Source: Halostagnicola sp. A56 (lineage in GTDB: Archaea; Halobacteriota; Halobacteria; Halobacteriales; Natrialbaceae). From it: a DNA stretch of 64,000 bases. The stretch covers positions 547,943 through 611,942 of the forward strand of contig NZ_JMIP02000014.1 of the NCBI RefSeq assembly GCF_000691505.1. Reading direction: 5' to 3'. The number at the start of each line of letters is the position of its first letter. Within the stretch, counting starts at the first letter, position 1. A program made the translations under genes and the position numbers. The notes below the pieces were generated by a model. The model had not been told where the DNA came from. It saw only the letters and a list, made by a program, of their open reading frames with translations, and did no database searches. Positions 23,470 to 32,919 of the stretch are shown piece after piece.

Positions 23470-24379
23470 ACGGAATTTTCGAGCCCCACTCGCTGGCGGT
23501 TTCGTGGACCGTTCGCGCAGTGGTGTATCGGTCCATCCCGGCCGCTGTCGCCAGGAGGTAATAGTAGTACGGCGGTCGAAATGGAAAGGTCGTTATCGCA
23601 CGCCAGAACCCGTCGACGGCTTCCTCGGCGTCGTCCTGCCGGGCGCAGATGTGCGCCAGGTTGTAGCGGCGCTCGGCGGTGCGATACGCGGACATCCTGT
23701 CTTCGTGTTTTTCCAGAAAACGTTTGATGCTCTCCCTGTGATCGTAGTGGCCGCGTTCCGACGTTAACTGGTCTTCGAAGCCTACGTAATGAACGTACAG
23801 CGGATCGTCAACGGCGTACAGGGAAAAACGGTCGGCGAGACGGAGGTACAGATCGTAGTCTTCGCTGTGTCTGAGCTGCGGATCGAAACAGCCGACTGCT
23901 TCGAGGGCGTCCCGTTCGAAGAGACCGCCGCCGATACCACCGATCACGTTTTGCTTCCGGAGGTCCTGCGCAGTTACGACCCCTTCTCGAACGGTGCTGT
24001 ACCTGATCGACTCGCCAGCCGCTACCTTCATTTTGGCGGGGATAACACCCGCCGCTCCGCTCGCCTCGAGTTGGACGAGCAGGGACTCGACCGCGTCCGC
24101 CCTGAGTTCGTCATCAGCGTCCAAAAAAAGAATTCGATCGCCGCTGGCACGTCGAATTCCGAGGTTTCGTGCCTCGCTGAGCCCGCCGTTTTCCGCCTTT
24201 CGAACGTAACGAACCCAGTCGTCGTACCTAGATACTAATTCGGGCGTTCCGTCCGTCGACGCGTCGTCGACGACCACGTGTTCGATGTCCGCGTCCGTTT
24301 GATTCCGGACGCTCAGTATCGCTCGAGAGAGCAGGTGTGCATGGTTGTGCGTCGGCGTGATAACGCTTACAGAGCTCAT
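23462..24379 (-). CDS. GT2 family glycosyltransferase with TPR-like tail
   Basis: A 305-residue GT-A enzyme: SVSVITPTHNHAHLLSRAI at the start, VVVDDASTDGTPE, the metal-binding FLDADDELRAD, and the acceptor-side SEDYDLYLRL. The last 70 residues form two helices of TPR-like spacing (RYNLAHICARQDDAEEAVDG, ending PFRPPYYYYLL) that recur in two neighbours. It probably adds a sugar to a lipid-linked or protein-linked glycan. Its start overlaps the upstream GT2 stop by four bases, so the pair is one operon. Confidence 0.9.
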   Translation of the reverse strand: MSSVSVITPTHNHAHLLSRAILSVRNQTDADIEHVVVDDASTDGTPELVSRYDDWVRYVRKAENGGLSEARNLGIRRASGDRILFLDADDELRADAVESLLVQLEASGAAGVIPAKMKVAAGESIRYSTVREGVVTAQDLRKQNVIGGIGGGLFERDALEAVGCFDPQLRHSEDYDLYLRLADRFSLYAVDDPLYVHYVGFEDQLTSERGHYDHRESIKRFLEKHEDRMSAYRTAERRYNLAHICARQDDAEEAVDGFWRAITTFPFRPPYYYYLLATAAGMDRYTTARTVHETASEWGSKIPFT

Positions 24380-25326
24380 CGGTTCTCAACGGCGTCGTCG
24401 CGGAGGCGTTCTGGAAGCATCGAGAGGACGCCCCGTTTCGTCGCTTTGTGGGCTTTCGATGCGACGCTGTACGCATGGTGTCCGACGACGACTGGCGGCA
24501 GATAATAGTAATAGGGAAGTCTGAACGGATACGCGCCGATCGCGTCGGTGAGATTTTTCATCGCGTCGTCCATCTCGCCGGCGGCAGCGTGTTCGTGCGT
24601 CAACCGATAGTAGTGCTTCGATCGATGGTGATTCGAAAGCCGTTCTCGGTTCTTCTTCAAAAACTTTCGCCGTTCGTGGCGGTGTTCGTCTTTGTGCGTT
24701 GTTAGCTGGCCCTCGTATCCCCGATGATACAGGTACAGTATCTCGTCGGTCCCGCGAAGCGTGTTCTCTTCGACGAGCCGGAGACAGATGTCGTAATCCT
24801 CGAGGTACCGAAGGTTCTCATCGAACGATCCGATGTCCTCGAGAACCTGTGATTCGACGAGCAGTCCGCCTACGCCGCCCACGACGTGCATCCCGTCGCT
24901 TCGCAGGTCGTCTTTCGTGATCGTCTTCGGCGGTGCAGGATCGACCTCCGTCGTCCCGTCTTTCCAGATCCACAACTGCGACGGACACACTGCGACCCAC
25001 TCGCCGGCTTCGATACGGTCGACGAGCGTTTCGATCGTCTCGGGAAGGAACTCGTCGTCAGCGTCGAGAAAGATGACGTACTCCCCCTCTGCTTCCCGAA
25101 TGCCGTCGTTTCGAGCGGCGGCCAGACCGCCGTTCGTCTCCCGTGTCACCGTTTTGATCCGTCCATCGTCGTACTGTCCGAGAATCCGTGCGGTATCGTC
25201 CGTCGACGCGTCGTCGACGATGACGTGCTCGTGATCGTCGTACGTTTGACCGAGGACGCTATGTATCGCTCGAGAGACGGATTGAGCGTCGTTATATGTA
25301 GGAGTAATAACGCTGACGTGGGCCAT
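24376..25326 (-). CDS. GT2 family glycosyltransferase with TPR-like tail
   Basis: A 316-residue GT-A enzyme and close relative of the next gene. It begins HVSVITPTYNDAQSVSRAIH, holds VIVDDASTDDTAR, FLDADDEFLPE and LEDYDICLRLVEE, and ends with the same TPR-like module (RLTHEHAAAGEMDDAMKNL, PFRLPYYYYLPP) plus a basic C-terminus. The two enzymes arose by duplication. The upstream 180 bases carry no gene but include the AT-rich likely promoter. Confidence 0.9.
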   Translation of the reverse strand: MAHVSVITPTYNDAQSVSRAIHSVLGQTYDDHEHVIVDDASTDDTARILGQYDDGRIKTVTRETNGGLAAARNDGIREAEGEYVIFLDADDEFLPETIETLVDRIEAGEWVAVCPSQLWIWKDGTTEVDPAPPKTITKDDLRSDGMHVVGGVGGLLVESQVLEDIGSFDENLRYLEDYDICLRLVEENTLRGTDEILYLYHRGYEGQLTTHKDEHRHERRKFLKKNRERLSNHHRSKHYYRLTHEHAAAGEMDDAMKNLTDAIGAYPFRLPYYYYLPPVVVGHHAYSVASKAHKATKRGVLSMLPERLRDDAVENR

Positions 25327-25506
25327 TCAGTGATGGGAGTTGAAAGGGAACTATATCGTTATATGCGTGCTACGGTACAGACAAGATATTCTTGGAGAGA
25401 TTCACCGAACTAATCGGAAGAGTACCCAGACCGACTTCGAGATCGGGCGGTCGAATTGAACAGTGTTAAACCGCCAGCCGAAGCTCGCGGACGTTCTCTT
25501 GGTGAC

Positions 25507-26391
25507 TTAGGCCCGCTCACACCGGATGAAATGTCCGCCGTCCCAATCCCAGAGACGGTCGATCTCGAAACCGTGTCGGTCGAGCCAGTCGTACACTTCA
25601 TCCGCAGCCACGGGTCGGTCGTAAAAGTCATCCGAGGTGATTACGTCGATGTAGATCACACGAACCTCCGCTGCGATCGTCTCTTCCATTCCCTTTAACA
25701 CCTCTAGTTCCGCCCCCTCGACGTCGATCTTCATCACGTCGGGTGCGGGCGAACCGTCCTCGACGAGCGCATCTCCGGTCGTGGTTTCGACGTGAACGCT
25801 CGCCGTTGGTTCGACCGTCAGCGATTCGTTCTCAACTGAAGAACCGTTCGTCGAGAGGAAGCCGAACGCTCCGGCGTTCGCGTCCTCGTATATCTGCAGT
25901 ACGCCCTCATCCCTGGTAGCCATTAGCGCTCGTTCGTGGACAGCCGCTGAGAGCCCGTTCAGTCGGAGGTTCTCTTGGATTCGGTCGACGTTGTTCGGAT
26001 TCGGTTCGATGCTGAGGACGTGCCCGGACTGGAGTTTCGCCGCCGCCAGACAGGTGTAGATACCGGCGTTCGCCCCGACATCCCAGAACACGTCGTCCGG
26101 CTCGAGGTGATTCAATATGTCTCCGTGCACTGGGAATGCATCGTTCGTTTCGGGATACTTCTGGAACACTAGGTATTCGTCGATGTCATCGATCGTAAAC
26201 CGTAGCGTCAGGCCGTGAACCACGATTTCCTGTTCCGTCGGGAAGAACGGTCTGAGACCAGTTCGATAGGCAGTTGAGAGGGTCGATTTCACGCCAAGCC
26301 GACGCAACGGGGCCTTGATCGGTTCTGGCACGTAGTGTACGCCGTTTTTGAAACGTGGGGCTCGATTAGTAATGACGTCGACCGCTTTCAT
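25507..26391 (-). CDS. FkbM family methyltransferase
   Basis: A 294-residue SAM-dependent methyltransferase of the FkbM family. Motif I is FWDVGANAGIYTCLAAAK, the acidic SAM loop is VLSIEPNPNN, and the family block VMKIDVEGAELEVLKGME is complete. FkbM enzymes O-methylate sugars of surface glycans and polyketides; here the context favours a glycan sugar. The N-terminal 60 residues are basic and may contact the membrane or a partner. The gene sits alone, 180 bases from its downstream neighbour. Confidence 0.88.
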   Translation of the reverse strand: MKAVDVITNRAPRFKNGVHYVPEPIKAPLRRLGVKSTLSTAYRTGLRPFFPTEQEIVVHGLTLRFTIDDIDEYLVFQKYPETNDAFPVHGDILNHLEPDDVFWDVGANAGIYTCLAAAKLQSGHVLSIEPNPNNVDRIQENLRLNGLSAAVHERALMATRDEGVLQIYEDANAGAFGFLSTNGSSVENESLTVEPTASVHVETTTGDALVEDGSPAPDVMKIDVEGAELEVLKGMEETIAAEVRVIYIDVITSDDFYDRPVAADEVYDWLDRHGFEIDRLWDWDGGHFIRCERA

Positions 26392-26876
26392 ACTCTCTCC
26401 TGGACTTTCCCCCAGTATGTAATCCGGTGCCTACACCAGTAGCCGACTGTCTCGTCCTGTCGTGTCTGTCCCCGCGATTCGTCCTCGTTCGAGGGGGCGA
26501 CCGATCCAGCGGGCAATTCGATCCGCAACGGTCTCAGACTCGGGGTGCAAGATTAGTAATACTGCGGTGGCACGTGCGACCGTAACCGACCCTTGAACCG
26601 AATCGGCTCGTCTCTCCGTGAACCGCTGGCCTACTTCGCTTGTGAACTGCCTCGCGGTCAAGTGGTTCGCGAATCTCCGATTCTCGTCATCACGGAGATC
26701 TTCGATTTCCGTACGACCCCGAGGCACTCGCCTTGTTTATCTGTAGAACGCTGTGTCGGTACCGAGATCAAATGGGGAGTACTCGTTGTGTCAGTGTTGT
26801 ACCAGTTAGAAATCAGTTTTTCGGACGAATTTGTGACCAAACTCGACCTCGAGCGTCGGTTTCGCACCCTCGCCAC
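26392..26876. other. Intergenic stretch without a convincing gene
   Basis: This 485-base stretch between the FkbM gene and the phosphatase-fold gene is AT-richer than the core. One minus-strand frame of 98 codons (26431-26727) has mild coding-like content (ARATAVLLILHPESE) but no recognisable domain, no clear start context and no partner. It may be a decayed gene. No terminal repeats or transposase motifs are seen. Confidence 0.4.
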
Positions 26877-27809
26877 CTATAGGTATCCCCACTGTGCGAG
26901 CCGTTTTTCAGCAGTTTCCGAAGCAATCGGGTTCCGAGTTTTTGGCGGTTCGCTTCGGATATCACGCCGCGTGTCGGATTCTATCTCCAGCCACGGTACC
27001 CGGAGTAACTCCTCTTTGTAGATCGACTTCGGGTGTTCAAATCCGCGAATCGGGATGGGGAACAGTCGCTCACCGAGTAATTCACCGTGATCTGATGTGA
27101 CCACAACGTTCCCGTCGATGTCTGGAATCACGTCTTCGATCTCCTCGAGAACGATCTCTACGTTTTCGCGATACGCCCGTTTCACATCTGATACGCTGAC
27201 GGTATCGGGGAGGTGATATTGGTTTCCTCGCCACGCGAGTGCATCGGTGATTGTCTGCCCGAAATCCGACAGAAAGGGAGCATGCGGTTGCATATAGTGA
27301 GCGACGATTCGCTTGTGCGGGTATTCCTCGTGCGCTTTTCGAACGGCAGCACTCACGACCTCGGGACGAACTGTACGCATACCGCTGTCGAAGTAATCGT
27401 CGACGAGGTTAACGACGTCGTGAAACGTGTCGTACTCGAGTTCTACCACAAAGGGGTTCGCCGTCACGTAGACGGTATCGTGGTACTGGTGACCAACGAA
27501 CGATCGCTCGATAAACTCTTGGCTCATCGACCCCGGCGCTATTCGATCATCGAGCGTTCCTCGTAGATTTGATTCGTCAGCGAAATAATCGTACCGGCAG
27601 GCGTCGATCAAAAGCACGGTGTCCCAGTCGCCGTTCATAATATCGTGGTCGCCTGGCCTCCGGAACCGCTGATGGTACCTTTGGTTCACGGATCGGAACG
27701 CCAAATATAATTTTTTATTGTGGAATAGCTCGTCACGAACGTAACATACCGCCTTTTTCGGGTTTTTCAACGCCTTTCCGACCGCGTTCTGTGGAAGATT
27801 CATCGCCAC
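26877..27809 (-). CDS. Alkaline-phosphatase-fold (sulfatase/phosphotransferase-like) enzyme
   Basis: A 310-residue protein of the alkaline-phosphatase superfamily found in haloarchaeal glycan clusters. The nucleophile region is VLLIDACRYDYF (metal Asp69/Asp74, with Cys71 at the nucleophile position), the second metal site is HYMQPHAPFL, and the third is VVVTSDHGELLGE with a following EHPK His. Relatives move or remove phosphate or sulfate groups on glycans. It lies between the epimerase and FkbM genes on the same strand. The start could be the first or the third codon (MAMNLPQ). Confidence 0.75.
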   Translation of the reverse strand: MAMNLPQNAVGKALKNPKKAVCYVRDELFHNKKLYLAFRSVNQRYHQRFRRPGDHDIMNGDWDTVLLIDACRYDYFADESNLRGTLDDRIAPGSMSQEFIERSFVGHQYHDTVYVTANPFVVELEYDTFHDVVNLVDDYFDSGMRTVRPEVVSAAVRKAHEEYPHKRIVAHYMQPHAPFLSDFGQTITDALAWRGNQYHLPDTVSVSDVKRAYRENVEIVLEEIEDVIPDIDGNVVVTSDHGELLGERLFPIPIRGFEHPKSIYKEELLRVPWLEIESDTRRDIRSEPPKTRNPIASETAEKRLAQWGYL

Positions 27810-27861
27810 CGATTTCGTCGCGGCGGGTAGCTTTCGGTCATTCTCGTGGATGCAGTGAACG

Positions 27862-28824
27862 TCACGGGTCGGCGTCCGTCGAACCGGCCGGAATCTGATC
27901 CAATACGGACGGATGCTCGAGGTACCAACTGACCGTTTTCTCTATCCCGTCACAGAACCTGAACTCCGGTTCGTACTCGAGAATACGTTTCGCTCGCTCG
28001 ATATCGGCGACGTACTGACTTACTTCACCCGTTCTCGTCGACTCCACCGTAATGGCAGAATCGTGTGGCGTCAACTCATTTACTCTTCGAGCGAGTTCGA
28101 TCAGGGAGGTCCCCTGACCGGACGCGATATTCAGCGTCATATTTTTCACTTTGTGATGTTGATCGATCATTTTGTACAACCCGTCGACGCAGTCGTCGAT
28201 GTACGTGAAATCGAGTACCTTGTTTGCCCCGTAGACGGTCAGGTCGAGAGCGTTGTCACACCGGGCGATAAACAACGGAACGACTCGGTCTGCGGTGTCG
28301 TATCGTCCGTATACGTTCGAGAAACGGACGATCATCGTCGTCATATCGTAACACTGGTTGTACGCGGTAACCATAGATTCGCCGCCGATTTTGCTCGCCG
28401 TATATGGACTTTCGCTGGTATCTGCGAACGTCGCCGACTCGTCGTATACGACCTGACTGGTGTTCCCGTATACCTCCCGTGAACTGGCAAAGAGAAAGTG
28501 AGAAACGTCGTTCGTTCGCGCGAACTCGAGGAGATTGAACGTCATGGCCATGTTCTCCATCGCGAGCTCCGGACGTTCAACGAGCCGATGAACGCGTGCG
28601 TGTGCTCCAAGGTGAACGATGCTGTCGACATCTGACGGCAACCGCTCGAGAGCCCGCTCCTCGCGAAGGTCGATTAGTTGCGTGGCGTCGTCGACTTCCT
28701 CGGACCAGGGATTGGATACGATGTCGACTCCGCAGACGTCGTATTCCTCGGACAGTAACCGTTCGACGAGCGCCGTTCCGATCATCCCGCTGCTCCCCGT
28801 AACGAGGATAGAATCGAACGTCAC
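27862..28824 (-). CDS. NAD-dependent sugar epimerase/dehydratase
   Basis: A 320-residue extended-SDR enzyme. The nucleotide loop is VTGSSGMIGTALVE near residue 8, the active site has FASSREVYG and PYTASKIGGE (Tyr-x3-Lys), and the substrate region shows VRFSNVYGRYD and LDFTYIDDCVDG. It most likely converts a UDP- or dTDP-hexose (4-epimerase or 4,6-dehydratase-like) to supply sugars for the flanking transferases. It is read with the surrounding glycan genes on minus. Confidence 0.88.
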   Translation of the reverse strand: MTFDSILVTGSSGMIGTALVERLLSEEYDVCGVDIVSNPWSEEVDDATQLIDLREERALERLPSDVDSIVHLGAHARVHRLVERPELAMENMAMTFNLLEFARTNDVSHFLFASSREVYGNTSQVVYDESATFADTSESPYTASKIGGESMVTAYNQCYDMTTMIVRFSNVYGRYDTADRVVPLFIARCDNALDLTVYGANKVLDFTYIDDCVDGLYKMIDQHHKVKNMTLNIASGQGTSLIELARRVNELTPHDSAITVESTRTGEVSQYVADIERAKRILEYEPEFRFCDGIEKTVSWYLEHPSVLDQIPAGSTDADP

Positions 28825-28885
28825 GACTCCGTCCTCCGTTGTAGGGTTGTCCGTCGATCGGTGCGACGGGCCGAATTCGTGGTTC

Positions 28886-29866
28886 TCATTTGGGACCCTC
28901 CGCGTGTGACGCTCTCAACTGGTCGCTAACCGGTCCTTCGAACCGATCGAAAACTAACTCGTCGAGGTACCCTCGTAATCGCCACCGGTACGGGCTCCCG
29001 TCGTCGAATATAGCCGTCTTGAGTTGTCGCCAGACGGGCGCATCGTACTCCGGGTTGGTTAATAATCGCAAGAGCGAACGCGAATACGTCTCCGGGAAGT
29101 TCTTCCGGCGGAATCGAACGCTGTTACGACCGTACCAGTACGACACATATTCGCTCTGTTTCTGTGAATCGTTCAAATGGTACACGAGCGCGCTCGGATG
29201 ATAGACGATCGTTTCGTCGCGTTTCCACAACTTCGCCATAACGTCCGTTTCCTCGTACTGCGGGTGCCCTTCGTATGACGGATCGAAGCTGCCGAGTTCC
29301 TCGAGAACGTCTACTTTGAACGACATATTGGCTCCGACGAGCGTGTCTGTGACGACCGGCGCGGGAGGGATCCATTTGTACGCGATCTGCCTGTGTTCAC
29401 CGAATCGGTTGATGGAGTTTTGATTCGTCGGCGAATCAACGATCTCGTACTGAAACGAGAGGTCCTCATCCGTGACCGGGGCCGGACCGCCTACAGCAAC
29501 TGCTGAGTCGTCCCATTCGTAGCCACGTTTAATGCCTTTTAACCACGATTTTTCGGGAATAACGTCATCGTCCACGAAGCAGATAATGTCCCCATTTGCT
29601 ACCGCGACTGCTGCATTCCGACCCCTCTGAAGGTTGGTATCGTCGGGACGAGCGATGTGGCGCAGATCGATAGAATTTTGAGCGAATTGCTTCGCATACG
29701 ACTCAAGAGCGGTCTTCGTCTCCTCGTTCGCACCGTTATTGACGACGATAACCTCGTCAGGGACCGACCGCTGAGAGAGAAGCAGTGCTAATAATTTATC
29801 GATGCGTTCGGGTCGATCGTACGTCACCACGCCGACCGTGGCAGAAATTTCTTCGGTAGCATTCAT
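28886..29866 (-). CDS. GT2 family glycosyltransferase
   Basis: A 326-residue GT-A enzyme that starts ATVGVVTYDRPERIDKLL, with VIVVNNGANEET and the metal-binding CFVDDDVIPEKSW. The acceptor-side segment is GANMSFKVDVLEELGSFD with EETDVMAKLWKR. It lacks the TPR-like tail of the other GT2 enzymes and ends in a basic helix-rich region. Such enzymes (rhamnosyl- or galactosyltransferase-like) extend glycan chains. It is the last intact gene of the glycan block before the dnaK junction. Confidence 0.88.
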   Translation of the reverse strand: MNATEEISATVGVVTYDRPERIDKLLALLLSQRSVPDEVIVVNNGANEETKTALESYAKQFAQNSIDLRHIARPDDTNLQRGRNAAVAVANGDIICFVDDDVIPEKSWLKGIKRGYEWDDSAVAVGGPAPVTDEDLSFQYEIVDSPTNQNSINRFGEHRQIAYKWIPPAPVVTDTLVGANMSFKVDVLEELGSFDPSYEGHPQYEETDVMAKLWKRDETIVYHPSALVYHLNDSQKQSEYVSYWYGRNSVRFRRKNFPETYSRSLLRLLTNPEYDAPVWRQLKTAIFDDGSPYRWRLRGYLDELVFDRFEGPVSDQLRASHAEGPK

Positions 29867-29941
29867 CGACTACCCGTCGGGATTTTCAGGAGGGCTATAA
29901 TTATTGCACACGGTTCAGGTGATTACGGGCAGGCTACTCCA

Positions 29942-30142
29942 TCAGTCTGAATTACAGTACTCTCGCAGGTGTGACGTGATCGATAATGGTACGGAGAACA
30001 GATGCAGTCTAATCTTTCCAGACAGGTAGTGGAGAATCTCTACTGTCCATCGGGGATCGGCGACGATAGCCTTACAAAATTCTGTGACAGCGTTCGAGAG
30101 ATTTCGTTGCCGAACAAAGGATTTCCCTAATATGTACCGGTA
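29942..30142 (-). pseudogene. C-terminal fragment of a GT2-type protein, joined to dnaK
   Basis: Sixty-six codons encode only the TPR-like tail seen in the nearby GT2 enzymes: [20 protein letters not shown], then [12 protein letters not shown] and ILHYLSGKIRL. The catalytic domain is absent; upstream of about 30143 the DNA is the dnaK C-terminal region in a different frame. The fragment is therefore the remains of a third GT2 of the same subfamily, cut at the right edge of the glycan block. Confidence 0.65.
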
Positions 30143-31919
30143 TGCCGGCTCCGGCCGCTCCGCCGGCTGCACCCGCGCCAGCGTCCTGGTAGACCTGTTT
30201 GCCGATCTCCTGTAGCTCCTTGCTCAGGGTCTCGGTCGCCGCTTCGATGTCGTCGGCCTCGGCGTCTTCATCGTCGATGGTCTCTTCTAGGTCCTCGACG
30301 GCCGCTTCGACGCTCTCGCGGATCTCGTCGTCGACATCCTCGTTCTCCTCGAGGAGCGTTTCCGCGCGCTGGATCGCGGCTTCGGCGGAGTTGCGCGCCT
30401 CGATCCGTTCGCGGCGCTGCTGGTCCTCTTCGGCGTGTTCTTCTGCTTCCTCCTGCAGTCGATCGATCTCGTCGTCGGAGAGGCCGGCACCGCCTTCGAT
30501 CGTAATCTCCTCGCTGGTGCCGGTTCCCTTGTCTTCGGCGGAGACGTTGACGATCCCGTTCTCGTCGATCGAGAAGCCGACCTCGATCTGTGGCGTTCCG
30601 GCCGGTGCCGGCGGGATGCCGGTCAGGTGGAACTCGCCGAGTAGTTCGTTCTTCTCGGCGAGTTCGCGCTCGCCTTGGAAGACTCGGACCTGCACCGACG
30701 TCTGGTTGTCCGCCGCGGTCGTGAACACCTTCGACTCCTCGGTCGGAATCGTCGTGTTCTTCTCGATGAGCCGCTCGAAGAGACCGCCCTTGACCTCGAT
30801 ACCGAGCGAGAGCGGCGTCACGTCGAGCAAGACGACATCGTCGACTTCGCCGCCGAGGACGCCGCCCTGAATCGCCGCGCCGAGCGCGACGGCCTCGTCG
30901 GGGTTGACGTTCTTCTGTGGCTCCTCGCCGATGAGTTCCTCGACCTTCTCGGAGACCTGTGGCATCCGGGTCGAGCCGCCGACGAGCAGGACCTCGTCGA
31001 TGTCGCCCTTCTCGTAGCCCGCGTCCTCGAGCGCCTGTTCGGTCGGTTCGACCGTCCGCTCGATGAGGTCCGAGGTGAGCGACTCGAACTTGGCTCGAGT
31101 CATGCTCTCTTCTAAGTGGATCGGACCGTCGTCGCTCGCCGTGATGAATGGGAGGTTGATCTCGGTTTCCTTCCGGCTGCTGAGTTCGATCTTGGCCTCC
31201 TCGGCGGCGTCTTTGAGCCGCTGGAGAGCCTGTCGATCTTCGCGGAGGTCGACGCCGTGTTCGGCCTCGAACTGCTCGGCCAGCCAGTCGATGATGGCGT
31301 GGTCCCAGTCGTCGCCGCCGAGGTCGTTGTCGCCGTTGGTCGCGACGACCTCGTAGACGCCACCACCCAGGTCGAGGATCGAGACGTCGAACGTCCCGCC
31401 GCCCAGATCGTAGACGAGGACGGTCTGATCGGCATCGTCCTCTAAGCCGTAGGCCATCGACGCCGCGGTCGGCTCGTTGATGATCCGCTCAACCTCGAAG
31501 CCGGCGATCTCGCCGGCGTCTTTGGTCGCCTGACGCTGTCGATCCGAGAAGTACGCCGGTACCGTGATGACCGCCTTCTCGAGGTCGTCACCGAGGTACT
31601 CCTCGGCGTCGTGTTTGATTTTCTGGAGGATCATCGCCGAGATCTCTTCGGGCGTGTAGTCTTCGCCCTCGATCTCGACCGTGTAGTCCTCCTCGCCCAT
31701 GTGGCGCTTGATCGAGGCGATGGTCTTTTCCGGGTTCTGAATCGCCTGATTCTTCGCCGGTTTGCCGACGAGCCGTTCATCGTCGGTAAAGGCTACCATC
31801 GACGGCGTGGTCCGGTCGCCCTCCGAGTTGACGATGATCTCCGGGTCACCGCCTTCCATCACTGCGAAGGCACTGTTCGTCGTCCCAAGGTCGATCCCGA
31901 GAATCTTGTTGCTCGTCAT
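30072..31919 (-). CDS. dnaK: Chaperone DnaK with its C-terminal tail replaced
   Basis: A 615-residue Hsp70. The ATPase starts [20 protein letters not shown], with phosphate loops [14 protein letters not shown] and [11 protein letters not shown]; the substrate-binding domain has [16 protein letters not shown] and the lid helices up to [14 protein letters not shown]. After the Gly/Ala run GAGAAGGAAGAG the frame enters foreign DNA and ends with 23 unrelated residues ([20 protein letters not shown]...). The usual haloarchaeal tail, a longer Gly/Ala stretch and an acidic EEFVDADFE-type end, is missing. The chaperone core is intact, so activity may remain. grpE is 2 kb upstream. Confidence 0.93.
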   Translation of the reverse strand: MTSNKILGIDLGTTNSAFAVMEGGDPEIIVNSEGDRTTPSMVAFTDDERLVGKPAKNQAIQNPEKTIASIKRHMGEEDYTVEIEGEDYTPEEISAMILQKIKHDAEEYLGDDLEKAVITVPAYFSDRQRQATKDAGEIAGFEVERIINEPTAASMAYGLEDDADQTVLVYDLGGGTFDVSILDLGGGVYEVVATNGDNDLGGDDWDHAIIDWLAEQFEAEHGVDLREDRQALQRLKDAAEEAKIELSSRKETEINLPFITASDDGPIHLEESMTRAKFESLTSDLIERTVEPTEQALEDAGYEKGDIDEVLLVGGSTRMPQVSEKVEELIGEEPQKNVNPDEAVALGAAIQGGVLGGEVDDVVLLDVTPLSLGIEVKGGLFERLIEKNTTIPTEESKVFTTAADNQTSVQVRVFQGERELAEKNELLGEFHLTGIPPAPAGTPQIEVGFSIDENGIVNVSAEDKGTGTSEEITIEGGAGLSDDEIDRLQEEAEEHAEEDQQRRERIEARNSAEAAIQRAETLLEENEDVDDEIRESVEAAVEDLEETIDDEDAEADDIEAATETLSKELQEIGKQVYQDAGAGAAGGAAGAGIPVHIREILCSATKSLERCHRIL

Positions 31920-31943
31920 CTGGCCGGGTATAACGCGCACTTT

Positions 31944-31952
31944 GTTTTAAAG
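31944..31952 (-). promoter_or_regulatory. Probable TATA box of dnaK
   Basis: Read on minus, CTTTAAAAC lies 25-33 bases upstream of the dnaK ATG, which implies a very short leader as is common in haloarchaea. It is the only AT-rich hexamer in the spacer close to the start. Confidence 0.5.
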
Positions 31953-32072
31953 CTTACTAGCTGGGTCCGACGATCGAATAAAACCCACCGTGAGCGGTTC
32001 TACCGGTGATTTCCGCCAGTTGGGATTCGATAAAATTTGCGGCTCGCTCCGTTCGCCAACCGCTACTGAACG

Positions 32073-32122
32073 AATCGGATAGTATCAACACGGGCGGAAT
32101 CCGATCGTATCAACACACAGAT
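32073..32122 (+). repeat. 25-bp tandem duplication between dnaK and the bat-like regulator
   Basis: Two adjacent copies of a 25-base unit share AATC-GAT-GTATCAACAC with few changes (copies at 32073-32097 and 32098-32122). They end 25 bases before the regulator ATG in the divergent dnaK/regulator spacer. The position suits an operator for one of the two genes. Confidence 0.5.
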
Positions 32123-32147
32123 AGCCATCGACCGTGATCGTCGTGCC

Positions 32148-32831
32148 ATGGGACTCGTCGCCGAATTCGAGATTCGCTGTGAAGCGCTGCCGCTGGTCGA
32201 GATGTCCGAAGTCGTCCCGTCGGCGACGATCGAGGTCGAGATACAGTTCAATCACGGCAACCGGCCGCCGTTTATCGTCCACGCGACCCACGACGCGCTC
32301 GGGACCGTCGAGCGGGCACTCGAGTCGTCGTCCTTTGTCGCGACGTGGACGGTGCTCGGGCAGGCCGGCGAGACGCGCCGGTATCAGGTGATCCCGGCCG
32401 TCGGGATCGTCGAACAACTCGGCGACGACATCGATCTCTCGGGACTGCGCGCGCTGGCCACGACAGACTCAAGCATTGAACGAATCCGCGTCACGCCGAC
32501 AGGCTGGATCCAGAACGGATGGTTCGCCGATCGGGAGGCGTTCCACGAGTTCCGGCGGTTCTGGCAGGACAACGCGAGCTTTTCGCTCCGACGACTCGGA
32601 CGCGTCGACGAACCCGAGGAGCCGGGCGACGGCCTGACCGATCCACAGCGAGAAGCGCTCCGGACCGCCTACGAGATGGGGTACTTCCAGATTCCGCGGG
32701 TGGCGTCGCTCGAGGCGGTCGCCGCCGAACTCGAGATTTCACCGTCGTCGCTCTCTGAACGACTTCGTCGCGCACAGACGCACCTGATAGAGACCACGGT
32801 GGCTTCGACGTGGCCGCCCTTGCCGGAGTGA
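32148..32831 (+). CDS. Bacterioopsin-activator-type HTH regulator (HTH_10)
   Basis: A 227-residue one-component regulator of the haloarchaeal bat-like class. The N-terminal 150 residues form the sensor-like domain without known ligand (VAEFEIRCEALPLVEM start). The C-terminal 60 residues are the HTH_10 domain: LTDPQREALRTAYEMGYFQIPR followed by LEAVAAELEISPSSLSERLRRA, the conserved recognition segment. It is divergent from dnaK, and a 25-base tandem duplication lies in their shared spacer. The target genes are unknown. Confidence 0.9.
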   Translation: MGLVAEFEIRCEALPLVEMSEVVPSATIEVEIQFNHGNRPPFIVHATHDALGTVERALESSSFVATWTVLGQAGETRRYQVIPAVGIVEQLGDDIDLSGLRALATTDSSIERIRVTPTGWIQNGWFADREAFHEFRRFWQDNASFSLRRLGRVDEPEEPGDGLTDPQREALRTAYEMGYFQIPRVASLEAVAAELEISPSSLSERLRRAQTHLIETTVASTWPPLPE

Positions 32832-32853
32832 ACTGATGCGGTAAGTCGTCGCT

Positions 32854-32862
32854 TTATAAATC
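32854..32862 (+). promoter_or_regulatory. Probable TATA box of the alpha/beta hydrolase gene
   Basis: TTTATAAAT lies 58-66 bases upstream of the hydrolase ATG in otherwise GC-rich DNA. A start site about 25 bases downstream would leave a leader near 35 bases. Confidence 0.4.
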
Positions 32863-32919
32863 ACCGAACGATTACGAGACACGTTTAGCCGAGTCGGCGG
32901 CCAATCCGTCGATCCACCC

